Positions 9,356-17,630 of a stretch of DNA of 64,000 bases are shown piece after piece. The notes under the pieces were generated by a model, which saw nothing but the letters and a program-made list of their open reading frames with translations, was not told the DNA's origin and searched no databases. The position numbers and the translations under genes were made by a program. The stretch comes from an uncultured Sutterella sp. (GTDB taxonomy: Bacteria > Pseudomonadota > Gammaproteobacteria > Burkholderiales > Burkholderiaceae_F). Location: the NCBI GenBank assembly GCA_900757865.1, contig CAAEPH010000009.1, positions 1 to 64,000 on the forward strand. Direction: 5' to 3'. The first letter of the stretch is position 1. Each line of letters begins with the position of its first letter.

Positions 9356-9389
9356 AAAAAGCCGGAATCGGCGGGAAGACCGACTCCGG
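9356..9389 (-). terminator. First terminator downstream of fdhD
   Basis: A 10-bp stem with one mismatch (9362-9371 with 9380-9389) is followed on the minus strand by CTTTTT. A perfect inverted repeat TTTTCCCAA-tgc-TTGGGAAAA (9339-9359) comes next, so two to three hairpins follow each other within 100 bases of the fdhD stop codon. Confidence 0.8.
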
Positions 9390-9414
9390 GTAAAGGAGAC
9401 TTCTCGACGATTCT

Positions 9415-10278
9415 CTATAGACCGAGAAGCCGTTCGGGATGCGCATACACGTTGGCTTTCTGACGTCGACAGAAAGCCGACAACGTCACCCCGGACTCTT
9501 TGGCTAAGCGCACCGCCAAGGCGGTTGGCGCGGAGACAGCAAACATGACTTCAATGTTGCACATGGCCGCCTTTTGAACCATCTCATAAGAGGCACGCGA
9601 GCTCACAAAGAGCGCCCCATCGTGCCAGCCGTTTTTGGCGCGAAGTCCCAACAGTTTGTCAAGTGCCACATGGCGACCCACGTCCTCAGCGCCACCCGCG
9701 AGCGTGCCGTCTGGGTTGACCCAGACCGCTGCGTGCGTGCACCCCGTGAGGTTGCCCAGCTCTTCGACTTTTTCCAGGTACTGCAACCCTTTTTCGTAGT
9801 GGCGCATGTCAAAGACTTGCGTGTTGTCCACCACGGGACGTTGGCGGATCGCGCCATCGAGGCTCTCCACACCACACAGTCCACATCCCGTTCGTCCCGT
9901 CATCGAACGTCGATGCTCTTTAAGGTGCCAAAAATATTCGGAGGAAATATCTATGCGCACCTCGACGCCCTTGCAGGCAGGAACCACCTCGATGTCGCGA
10001 ATATGACTGATGTCGGGCACGATCCCTTCGGCTAAGGAAAAACCTATGGCAAACTCTTCGAGCATGGATGGCGTTGTCATCATGACGGCGTGCGAAATGC
10101 CGTTATAGACCAAGGCCACCGGCACCTCCTCCGCGACCCAGTCCACTTCAGGCGAGAGCGCATTCATCTTGTGCACATCCACCAGATGCGCACCAAAGGG
10201 ATTGACTTTAACCGATTCCCCTGACGCGGCTATGGCATCCACACCATAAGGAAGAACCGTTTTATCTAGATAGCCCAT
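9415..10278 (-). CDS. fdhD: FdhD, formate dehydrogenase sulfurtransferase
   Basis: Accessory protein that passes sulfur to the molybdenum/tungsten bis-MGD cofactor of formate dehydrogenase. The CGLC motif that carries the sulfur is present (TGRTGCGLCGVESL), together with the conserved EDVGRHVALDKLLG and SSRASYEMVQKA blocks. ATG 10278 has GGAGG nine bases upstream; a longer version from GTG 10341 lacks a good ribosome binding site, so the 287-aa form was chosen. It closes the fdh operon and is followed by tandem terminators. Confidence 0.93.
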   Translation of the reverse strand: MGYLDKTVLPYGVDAIAASGESVKVNPFGAHLVDVHKMNALSPEVDWVAEEVPVALVYNGISHAVMMTTPSMLEEFAIGFSLAEGIVPDISHIRDIEVVPACKGVEVRIDISSEYFWHLKEHRRSMTGRTGCGLCGVESLDGAIRQRPVVDNTQVFDMRHYEKGLQYLEKVEELGNLTGCTHAAVWVNPDGTLAGGAEDVGRHVALDKLLGLRAKNGWHDGALFVSSRASYEMVQKAAMCNIEVMFAVSAPTALAVRLAKESGVTLSAFCRRQKANVYAHPERLLGL

Positions 10279-10405
10279 TTGCTCAAACCTCCACGTCGAG
10301 CGTCCTGTCACATGGCACGGGTGGGGTTTTTTCGGGGTCACCCCACACCGGTGCGTTCTCTTTGAGGCCTTGGATCACGTTGACGCTCAAGACCTCATCG
10401 GTGGT

Positions 10406-11296
10406 CTAGTTAAGACCTGCCGCGTCTTCCTCCTTCTGCGCCTGTTCACGTTCAACCATGTCTTCGAGTCCCAACATCGCAATCGTTTCCACATCGGCGT
10501 TAAACGCCAATTCGTCACCCGCAAAGACCGTGGGCGTGACCGAGCCACAAGCCTTGCAGACATGCAAACGGTGCGCATCATCGTCAGCATCGTGCACGTA
10601 ATTTAAGTCGGACGCGGCCGTTGCGCCACAATGCGCACAGCGAATGCGCTCAAAAAGCCACGAGCCACCGCACTGCAAGCAGTGCAACTTCTTGCGAGCG
10701 CCGTTGGCGGTTGTCTCGCTCACGCTCGCAATCGCCCCCTCTTCGCCACAGATCGGGCAATGCAAGGGACGGTTTTCGCGCAACTCTTCGTCGGTGACGT
10801 TGGCCAAATCGCGACTCCACTGCGTCGCCATCGGATCCAAGAACACACGCAAGGTGTAACTCAACACCGTGCTCACAAAGACGTTAAAGAGTGCGTCGTC
10901 GCCAAACGCATCGAGCAGCCGATCAAAGTACGCTTGTGGTGTGCTGCCAGCGAGTGCCATGAGTTCGGGTGTGGCATACTGCGTCCAATCCACCTCAATC
11001 GAGGGCAAGCCGGGGAACTTCGCGCTGGAGTATTCCTCGGCGAGCGCTTCGGCCACCGCCGCAAACGCTTCTGGCGCGATCACTACGGGGTGTGTGGCTA
11101 AAAGCGTGGTTTCGCTCGCTCGCACCGCACGCTTCTCCTCGGCGCTCAGAGCGGGCACGTCGGTTGCGTTCGCCTTCGCCAAGTCCGCCGCTTTCAATAA
11201 CACCGGGCCCAACTCGCGGATCATCGCTTCGACGAGCGGATCCTTATGAACCACGTATTTAGCGAGAGCACGTTCGATGGATTTACGATTCAGCAT
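10406..11296 (-). CDS. fdhE: FdhE, formate dehydrogenase accessory protein
   Basis: 296-aa rubredoxin-like accessory protein needed for the activity of respiratory formate dehydrogenases in E. coli. Four CxxC pairs are visible in the C-terminal half (CPICG, CLQCG, CAHCG, CKACG), which bind metal in the family. It lies between the structural genes and fdhD on the same strand. The 256-base gap to fdhC contains strong hairpins that may set its level relative to the enzyme subunits. Confidence 0.92.
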   Translation of the reverse strand: MLNRKSIERALAKYVVHKDPLVEAMIRELGPVLLKAADLAKANATDVPALSAEEKRAVRASETTLLATHPVVIAPEAFAAVAEALAEEYSSAKFPGLPSIEVDWTQYATPELMALAGSTPQAYFDRLLDAFGDDALFNVFVSTVLSYTLRVFLDPMATQWSRDLANVTDEELRENRPLHCPICGEEGAIASVSETTANGARKKLHCLQCGGSWLFERIRCAHCGATAASDLNYVHDADDDAHRLHVCKACGSVTPTVFAGDELAFNADVETIAMLGLEDMVEREQAQKEEDAAGLN

Positions 11297-11399
11297 GGTG
11301 TTTTCCTTTTGTTTTTCAATGAACTAAAGCGCGTTACGTTGTTTGACTCTGAAGGGAGAGTTTGCCAACGTCGACGTACGACACTTTACGGAACACGTC

Positions 11400-11535
11400 T
11401 TTTCAGGAAAAGGGGCCAAGTGCGAGGGAATGAATCACTTAACCCCTTTTGCTGAAAACTCTTAGTGCGCCTTGGATTGCGACGCGCTAAGAGCGCGCAA
11501 GGGGGATCGGCGGCATCAGGAGGGTACCGCCGATC
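11400..11535 (-). other. Intercistronic hairpins between fdhC and fdhE
   Basis: Two inverted repeats fill the gap. The first spans 11400-11458: TTTTCAG, AAAAGGGG and AAGTG on one side, CACTT, CCCCTTTT and CTGAAAA on the other. The second is a perfect 9-bp stem GATCGGCGG/CCGCCGATC at 11505-11535. A weaker stem lies at about 11461-11491. None has a clean T-tract on the minus strand except the first, which could act as a partial terminator or an RNA stabiliser. Confidence 0.55.
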
Positions 11536-11552
11536 ACATCCGTGAAAAGAAC

Positions 11553-12272
11553 TTACTTCTTCTTGTCGGGTTCGACCGTCACGTTCTTACCGAGAGCGAG
11601 TTCCTGGTTAGCCCAGTAACCCCAGTGGTAAGCCGCATCGGATTCGCTCACCTTACCGTCACCCCACATAATGCGGGCGGTACCACGGTAGGGCTGCCAA
11701 ATGCCAGCCCCGAGGTAGATGTGAGCTATGCCCACAAAAACGGTGATGAAGAAGAAGATGTCGTGGACCACGTGCGCCAACAAGAGCGTGTTCTGGCTAA
11801 ACTCGATACGGAATCCGCCAGGGAAGGGGATACCGGTGCTCGCCCACATGACGAGGCCCGAGAGCGCGAGGAACACACACGAGAAGAGCAGAGCACCGTC
11901 AGCGAGACGCTGTGCACCCTTGACATGGTGCTGCGGAGGCATATGCACTTTCTGTGGCGCAAAGAGGTAGAACGGGAACTTCGCCGACCAGCGGAAGTCG
12001 TCCGCATCCCATTTGCCGAAAATGTCGACCGTTAAGAGATGCCAGAATCCACCCGGGGAGCGCAAGAGCGCAAAGAGGGGCACCAAAATGAAAGGAATGG
12101 CCAACACGCGATGGATCATTCGCATCGTTTTGGTAAATTCGCCGCCCATGATACCGCCGCCTAAGCTCGGCACAAAGACAAACACCCCGGTGATGGCGAG
12201 CAGGATGCAGCAGATGGCCGCTGTCCCGTGGGTAACCCGCGTGAGCAGGGAATGACGCTGGATATAACGCAT
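11553..12272 (-). CDS. fdhC: Formate dehydrogenase cytochrome b subunit
   Basis: 239-aa gamma subunit (FdnI/FdoI type), a membrane di-heme cytochrome b that passes electrons from the periplasmic formate dehydrogenase to quinone. Four hydrophobic segments are visible (about residues 15-35, 53-70, 125-147, 165-187) with His residues in or near them (RVTHGT, RMIHRVL, HVVHDIFF, GIAHIYLG) as likely heme ligands. It follows fdhB by 14 bases in the same operon. Confidence 0.92.
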   Translation of the reverse strand: MRYIQRHSLLTRVTHGTAAICCILLAITGVFVFVPSLGGGIMGGEFTKTMRMIHRVLAIPFILVPLFALLRSPGGFWHLLTVDIFGKWDADDFRWSAKFPFYLFAPQKVHMPPQHHVKGAQRLADGALLFSCVFLALSGLVMWASTGIPFPGGFRIEFSQNTLLLAHVVHDIFFFITVFVGIAHIYLGAGIWQPYRGTARIMWGDGKVSESDAAYHWGYWANQELALGKNVTVEPDKKK

Positions 12273-12286
12273 TCTAAACCTCCTCC

Positions 12287-13186
12287 TTATTCCTGTTTAC
12301 CAGCTTCTTTGGCAAGAAGCTCTTTAACTTCGGCGTCAGCCTTCGCACGCTGTTCAGGCGTCCAGTGAGCTTTCGCTTCTTCGATCGTCATGTCTTTGCG
12401 CTTGTAGCCGCGAGAGGCCACAAACGAGGCCGCCAAACCGGCCAAGACCGCCACGGTACCGACACCGGTGACCGTACGCATGGTCTGCACGACATTAACC
12501 TTCTTGTCGACCTTCGGATTGGTTGGTAAGCCGTAGGCTTCGTGACCGAACTGGCAGATGTGCAAGGTGTGCAACCCGCCACATTCATTTTCGCCATAAA
12601 CTTCGGCCTTATCGAAACCGCGCGCTTTGAGAACCTTCACGCGTTCGTGAGCGATCTTCAACATGTCTTCGCGCTTGCCGAACTTCAACGCTTCAGGCTG
12701 GCAGGTCAAGACGCAGGCAGGAACCCCACCTTCTTCAAGACGATCCATACAGAGCGTGCACTTGTCGATCAAGCCGTCGGTCGGACGGTAGCGAGGCACG
12801 TCGAACGGGCAAGCGGTCTGGCAGTATGTGCAACCGTTGCACTTTTCCGTGTCAAACGCCACCACTCCGTCTTCGCGATGGTAGAGCGCGCCCGAGGAGC
12901 ACACTTCCACGCAGCCCGCGTCCGTGCAGTGCATGCAGGAACGACGACCAATGGCAAAGTTAATTTCCTGGAACTTGTTCCCAGAGGGCTGTTCGTCAAA
13001 CGACATGATCAAACGCGTATCGCCGTTCAAGTCTGGCGGGTTCTGATACGTGCCCGAGAATTTATTGCCGTTTAATTCCAAATTACTCGGCAACATGTTC
13101 CACTGTTTGCAAGCCACCTGACAGCCTTTGCAACCCGTGCAATGCGACGTATCGTACAGGATGGCAACTTCATTGCTATTGCGCAT
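12287..13186 (-). CDS. fdhB: Formate dehydrogenase iron-sulfur subunit
   Basis: 299-aa beta subunit (FdnH type) that relays electrons from FdhA to the cytochrome b. Four cysteine clusters for [4Fe-4S] centres are visible (CTGCKGCQVAC, CMHCTDAGC, CNGCTYCQTAC, CTLCMDR...CVLTC). A C-terminal transmembrane helix (VAVLAGLAASFVASRGYKRK, about residues 247-266) anchors it to the membrane. It lies 21 bases after fdhA. Confidence 0.93.
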   Translation of the reverse strand: MRNSNEVAILYDTSHCTGCKGCQVACKQWNMLPSNLELNGNKFSGTYQNPPDLNGDTRLIMSFDEQPSGNKFQEINFAIGRRSCMHCTDAGCVEVCSSGALYHREDGVVAFDTEKCNGCTYCQTACPFDVPRYRPTDGLIDKCTLCMDRLEEGGVPACVLTCQPEALKFGKREDMLKIAHERVKVLKARGFDKAEVYGENECGGLHTLHICQFGHEAYGLPTNPKVDKKVNVVQTMRTVTGVGTVAVLAGLAASFVASRGYKRKDMTIEEAKAHWTPEQRAKADAEVKELLAKEAGKQE

Positions 13187-13207
13187 TATTCATTCTCCTT
13201 CGCGCGC

Positions 13208-16200
13208 TTACGCCGCTTTTTCCACGTTGACCAAGAAAGCCTTGAACTCAGGAATGAACGAGTTCGGGTCACCGACGTTTGGCGTCAAGTCGTTGATGTT
13301 GTCACCGGTGGCAAACTTGCCTTCCCAGGCGAAGTGGTGCGGGAGACCAACCACGTGGGTCTTCACACCGTTAATCATCTGGGGTTTCATACGGATCGTG
13401 ATCATCGCATCGACAACGACGCTACCACGGCGATTCCACACGTGGACCTTATCGCCCGGTTTGATACCCTTTTCATCGGCCAATTCTTTCGAGATTTCGA
13501 TGAAGTTCGAAGGAATCAATTCGTTCAACCAGGGCACGTTACGCGTCTGCGTACCGGTCTGCCAATGTTCGGTCACGGAGTACGTCGTCGCCACAATCGG
13601 GAACTCTTTCGGGTCACCCAACATGACGGACGGATCCTTCGTGAAGCGAGCCAACGGGTTTTTGTCAGCGCCGTTCAACACGTTCTTCGTCGGGGATTCC
13701 GTCGGCTCGAAGTGTTCGGGCAACGGACCGTCGACCATCGGGTAGCTGAACAAGCGAGCACGCTGTTCCCAGGTCATGAAGAAGGCGTTATCCTGCGGCG
13801 GCAAAGCGGTCGGGAAGTCGCCCACGTCGTTCTGGATCCACTTCGTGCCATCCCACTTCACGAGCACACGCTTCGGATTCCACGGCTGACCTTGCGGGTC
13901 GGCAGAGGCGCGGTTGTAGAGAATACGACGGTTCGCTGGCCAAGAGAACGACCAACCCGGGAAGAGACCCAATCCGGTCGGGTCGTCCTTACCACGACGG
14001 GTCATCGGCTGCTTCATCGGATCCATGCGAGCGTCGTTGTTGTTGAAATAGCCCGAGAAAATCCAGATGCCGTTGGCGGTCGTGCCGTCAGCCTGAAGTT
14101 CGTTAAAGCCCTTCAACAAGCGACCGTTGCGCACGTCGTAGCCGTTCAACGCCCAGCAGAGCTTCAAGAGATTGGGTTTGCCGTCGATGTAGTAGTCGTA
14201 GTTGGCTTTCAAAATCTGATCGGGGCAAGCTCCGCCTTCGGCCTTGTAGAGCGCAGCAATGCGTTCGTAGAGCTTCATCAGGATTTCGAAGTCGGAGATC
14301 GCTTCACCCAACGGTTCAACGGCCTTTTCACGCCACTGAATCCAACGACCCGAGTTGTTGATCGAACCAATCTTTTCGAAAATCAACGCAGCCGGCAAGA
14401 AGTACACTTCGGTGTTCACGTCTTCGGGCTTCATGTCGGGCGCGCGCCAGAAGGTGGACGTTTCCGTCAAGAACCAGTCAGCCACGACGAGCCAATCGAG
14501 CTTGGCCATGGACTTACGAGCGTTCTTCGCGTTCGCCGTCGACACAGCCGGATTCATACCCCAGCAGAAGTAACCTTTGATGCGGTTGTCGCGCATATGG
14601 TGGAAGGTCATCATCGTGGAGTAGTTACCAAAGTCGAGCTTCGGCGAGCATTTCGGCAACAAGTCATAGCAGTAGTCGTTGTCAACCGTGGCGTTCGCAC
14701 CGAACCATTCGCGAAGCATACTGACCATGAATTTCGGCTTATTGGTGTAGTAGCCCGCCGCGTACGTTTCCGCTTCGAGGTACTTCGCCAAGGTCGGGTG
14801 GGTCTTGCCGTGCGGCCAAGCCAAGTAACCCGGCATATCAGCAACGTTCGCGCCGATGTCGGTCGAGCCTTGGACGTTCGGTTCACCACGCAACGCGTTC
14901 AAGCCACCGCCCGAAATACCGATGTTACCTAAGAGCAACTGCACGATACACATGGCGCGACAGTTCTGACCACCGTAGGTGTGCTGCGTCTGGCCCAATG
15001 CGTAGAGCAAGCTACCCGCACGATCCGGACGGCCGGTCGAGGCGTAGACTTCCCAAATCTTCATGAGAACGTCTTTGTCCATACCGGTCACACGGCTCAC
15101 CACATCGGGGGTGTAGCGCGCGTAGTGGCGCTTCATCACGTTCAAGACGCAGTTGGGATCCTGGAGCGTTTCGTCGCGCTTCAAAATCTTCAAGTCAGGG
15201 GTCTTGAATTTCGGAGTACCGGGTTTATTGACCCAGTCGTAGGCGGCGCCTGGCGCCGTATCCCAAATCTGCTTGGATTCCACATCGTAGCCCCAAGCTT
15301 CATTGTCGTACTTGCGCGTTTCGGGGTTCCACCCAGAGAACGTCCCCGTCTTCGGATCAAACCCGAAGCCTGGACGAATCAAGCAAGCCGCGTTCGTGTA
15401 GTGAATGATGTAATCCTTGTGGTAGAGATTGTTGTCAAGGATGTACTTGATCAAACCACCATAGAAGGCAATGTCGGTACCCGGACGGATACGGCCGTAG
15501 ATGTCAGCACGCGCGGCCGAACGGGTGTAGCGTGGGTCAACCACGATCCACTTCGCACCCTTATCTTGAGCGCGTTCCACCCAGCGAGAGGACAAGGGAT
15601 GGTTTTCCACGTTGTTGGAGCCAATCGTCAAAATGACGTCCGCGTTGGCGATGTCGCACCAGTGGCTGGTCATGGACCCACGACCAAATGTGCGAGCAAG
15701 TGAGGGCACCGTCGAGGAGTGGCACACACGAGCTTGGTTGTCGATCGCAACCACACCTAACGTGCGGATGAATTTCTGCACGAGCCACGCTTCTTCGTTA
15801 TTCAACTGCGCCGCACCGAAGGACGCGATACCGTCGCAACGATTCACCGTCACGCCGTCTTCTTTTTCCACGAAGGACGCGTCACGGGTCTTCTTCACGT
15901 GGCGAGCAATTTCATCAATGGCTTGATCCCAGGTGAGTCGCGTCCATTCCTTGGAACCTGGGCGACGTACCATGGGGTGCAAAACACGAGCGGGATGGTT
16001 TTGGGACTGACGTTCTTTCGTAACAATGTTACGAAGGCCCCACATACCTGCGCCTTTCGGGCAAAGACCACCGAGGTTGACCGGATGTTCCGGATCGCCT
16101 TCCAAGTTGATCAATTCGCCATCACGCGCAGAGCAAATCAAACCACAACCACCAGCACAGTAGCAGCAGATATTCTGTGTTTCAGTGACGTTACGCAGTT

Positions 16201-16315
16201 TGTACGGGGCTTTCTTTGTGGGAGTTGCCATGGTAATGCCCGCTGTACCGGACATCACCGCACCGCTACCCAACAATAATCCACGCTTTAGGAAACTTCG
16301 ACGTGAAACTTCCAT
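13208..16315 (-). CDS. fdhA: Formate dehydrogenase catalytic subunit, cysteine type
   Basis: 1035-aa periplasmic molybdopterin (bis-MGD) formate dehydrogenase alpha subunit (FdnG/FdhA type). A Tat signal (EVSRRSFLKRG) precedes an N-terminal [4Fe-4S] motif (CYCAGGCGLIC, then a Cys at residue 85). The active-site residue, selenocysteine in E. coli FdnG, is Cys198 here, followed by His199 (ARVCHSST); the C-terminal MoCo-binding domain ends with AFLVNVEKAA. No in-frame TGA is bridged, so no SECIS element is needed. GGAGGAT stands upstream of ATG 16315. It leads the operon fdhABC-fdhE-fdhD and supplies electrons from formate to quinone. Whether Mo or W is used cannot be told. Confidence 0.95.
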   Translation of the reverse strand: MEVSRRSFLKRGLLLGSGAVMSGTAGITMATPTKKAPYKLRNVTETQNICCYCAGGCGLICSARDGELINLEGDPEHPVNLGGLCPKGAGMWGLRNIVTKERQSQNHPARVLHPMVRRPGSKEWTRLTWDQAIDEIARHVKKTRDASFVEKEDGVTVNRCDGIASFGAAQLNNEEAWLVQKFIRTLGVVAIDNQARVCHSSTVPSLARTFGRGSMTSHWCDIANADVILTIGSNNVENHPLSSRWVERAQDKGAKWIVVDPRYTRSAARADIYGRIRPGTDIAFYGGLIKYILDNNLYHKDYIIHYTNAACLIRPGFGFDPKTGTFSGWNPETRKYDNEAWGYDVESKQIWDTAPGAAYDWVNKPGTPKFKTPDLKILKRDETLQDPNCVLNVMKRHYARYTPDVVSRVTGMDKDVLMKIWEVYASTGRPDRAGSLLYALGQTQHTYGGQNCRAMCIVQLLLGNIGISGGGLNALRGEPNVQGSTDIGANVADMPGYLAWPHGKTHPTLAKYLEAETYAAGYYTNKPKFMVSMLREWFGANATVDNDYCYDLLPKCSPKLDFGNYSTMMTFHHMRDNRIKGYFCWGMNPAVSTANAKNARKSMAKLDWLVVADWFLTETSTFWRAPDMKPEDVNTEVYFLPAALIFEKIGSINNSGRWIQWREKAVEPLGEAISDFEILMKLYERIAALYKAEGGACPDQILKANYDYYIDGKPNLLKLCWALNGYDVRNGRLLKGFNELQADGTTANGIWIFSGYFNNNDARMDPMKQPMTRRGKDDPTGLGLFPGWSFSWPANRRILYNRASADPQGQPWNPKRVLVKWDGTKWIQNDVGDFPTALPPQDNAFFMTWEQRARLFSYPMVDGPLPEHFEPTESPTKNVLNGADKNPLARFTKDPSVMLGDPKEFPIVATTYSVTEHWQTGTQTRNVPWLNELIPSNFIEISKELADEKGIKPGDKVHVWNRRGSVVVDAMITIRMKPQMINGVKTHVVGLPHHFAWEGKFATGDNINDLTPNVGDPNSFIPEFKAFLVNVEKAA

Positions 16316-16868
16316 GGGGGATCCTCCTGAAAATAATTTGGGGTTATCCGCAGCGCCAGGTTTACATAGTCGAGGGATATCCGGCGCTGTAGAGTCTCAG
16401 CAATGAACACGTTGCATTCATCACGTCCCTAGTCTGCCTATCGCGCAGGAGGGTTCAAACTCACCGCTCGTATAGGGAGAAGTGCCTAAAGGGGCTAGGC
16501 CTCCTCCTCACCCAAAATCTAGTCACTATGCCTTATGTCTAGTCCGTTCATCTCGTTATTCCTAAACCGACATATCGGGCCTTTTCTGAGTAAATTGCTC
16601 AATTATTAGGGCTTTTTGCGGTGATTTTGGGGTCTTTTTCGCTAAACCTTGACCCATTTATAAAAGATACAGTTTCAATACCACTTTTCGTTGTTACAAT
16701 TTTAAGAATATTAATGATTCTCATCTACAAAACATGGACATTGGTATTTACCCTATATATTGATTGAAGCTATCAATTCTTTTAGATCAAGATGTTTTCA
16801 CTATATTTCAAGCACTTAGTGTTAACCCTAGGTTTGAGTAACCTTTGCCTTCCCAACGCTGTGAGCAC
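16316..16868. promoter_or_regulatory. fdh operon upstream region
   Basis: 553 bases without a gene, A/T-rich in the distal part, lying upstream of fdhA and downstream of a convergent-in-series gene on the same strand. It contains an NsrR-like element at 16664-16686, a Fur-like element at 16710-16728 (13 of 19 to the classical box) and a half-conserved FNR-type site (ATCAA half intact) at 16777-16790. A further inverted repeat TTGAT/ATCAA with a 7-base spacer lies at 16760-16776. No clean -35/-10 pair was recognised. Confidence 0.4.
16664..16686. promoter_or_regulatory. NsrR-like site upstream of fdhA
   Basis: Begins AAGATACAGTTT and ends CAATACCACTT. It fits the 11-1-11 NsrR consensus at 17 of 22 informative positions and differs from the element upstream of ytfE (59631-59653, read on the minus strand) at only two of 23 bases. 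It lies about 350 bases upstream of fdhA, far for a repressor site, so the function is uncertain. Confidence 0.4.
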
Positions 16869-16908
16869 AAAAAAAGCGACAAGAGCGGTGATCACACCAC
16901 GCTTATCG
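16869..16908 (-). terminator. Terminator of the chalcone-isomerase-like gene
   Basis: A long imperfect stem (16876-16908, GCGA..AAG..GTG paired with CAC..CTT..TCGC) is followed on the minus strand by seven T (16869-16875). It lies 28 bases after the stop codon of the 16936-17514 gene. Confidence 0.8.
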
Positions 16909-16935
16909 CCTTAAAACGAACAGTCTCTATGCGTG

Positions 16936-17514
16936 CTATTGGCCTAACATGGCGGCTTTAAGCGACGCGTCGATCGCTTTGGGTCCAAGCCAAATGCCGA
17001 GCACACTGTTGTAGAGCTGTCGGCCACCCACGTTTTTCGCAATAGTGCGACCATTCACGCTCACTCGGGTTTGTTCTTCGGCGGAATAATCAAAGTCGAT
17101 CACATCGCCCTTTTTCACATCCCCAATCTGATTCATGCAATTGATCAAGGCATCGATCTCGTTTTGAATAAGTTCGCGCACTTTGGGGCTTGTGTTATCG
17201 GCTAACCCTTCGACGAGCGCGTCGACAAAGGTCTTGGCGCCCACATCACGCGCCATCACCAGTCGGACACGCATGGGGGCGGCAAGTTTGAGCACATCCG
17301 CAAAACTCGTCGCTTTTCCTGACAAATAAAGCCCAGCAGCATACACATCGAAAAACACTTTGGTGCGCATCCCAGCGCCCGAGAGTTGCACGGTGCCCGC
17401 GCCTAAACTCATCGTGTCTTCATACGTCGCGTTTCCTACCTTCACCGCCGCACTCGCCGTTGTCGCTAACGCCAACGACACCATCGACGAGAGAACCCAG
17501 ACTTTAAGAGACAT
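16936..17514 (-). CDS. Periplasmic chalcone-isomerase-like protein
   Basis: 192-aa exported protein with a Sec signal peptide (cleavage probably after TTASA, residue 22) and one chalcone isomerase-like domain (KVFFDVYAAGLYLSG and the end segment NSVLGIWLGPKAID are typical). Bacterial members of this family are widespread in betaproteobacteria; a true chalcone isomerase reaction is unlikely here and the role is unknown. An AAAGGA ribosome binding site precedes ATG 17514. It may be the last gene of a unit with the upstream M16-family gene. Confidence 0.8.
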   Translation of the reverse strand: MSLKVWVLSSMVSLALATTASAAVKVGNATYEDTMSLGAGTVQLSGAGMRTKVFFDVYAAGLYLSGKATSFADVLKLAAPMRVRLVMARDVGAKTFVDALVEGLADNTSPKVRELIQNEIDALINCMNQIGDVKKGDVIDFDYSAEEQTRVSVNGRTIAKNVGGRQLYNSVLGIWLGPKAIDASLKAAMLGQ

Positions 17515-17630
17515 TGTGTTTTCCTTTTTTAAAAAAAATACCGTTGTGCGAAACGCTAGAAGTTTACTCGCCTGCGCGCAAGGTGCACTACCCGCCTCCT
17601 CCCTTCTTCACAGTAATCCGTACCGACGGG

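Noticed and set aside
13142..14932. 596-codon open frame opposite fdhA
   Set aside because: It is the complement of a strongly conserved formate dehydrogenase gene and its length follows from codon bias on the other strand.
13208..16315. Selenocysteine formate dehydrogenase
   Set aside because: The active-site codon encodes Cys (ARVCHSST) and no in-frame TGA is present.
16777..16790. FNR site for the fdh operon
   Set aside because: Only one half (ATCAA) fits; the other half has two mismatches, and the nearby TTGAT/ATCAA pair has a 7-base instead of 4-base spacer. Not enough to call.
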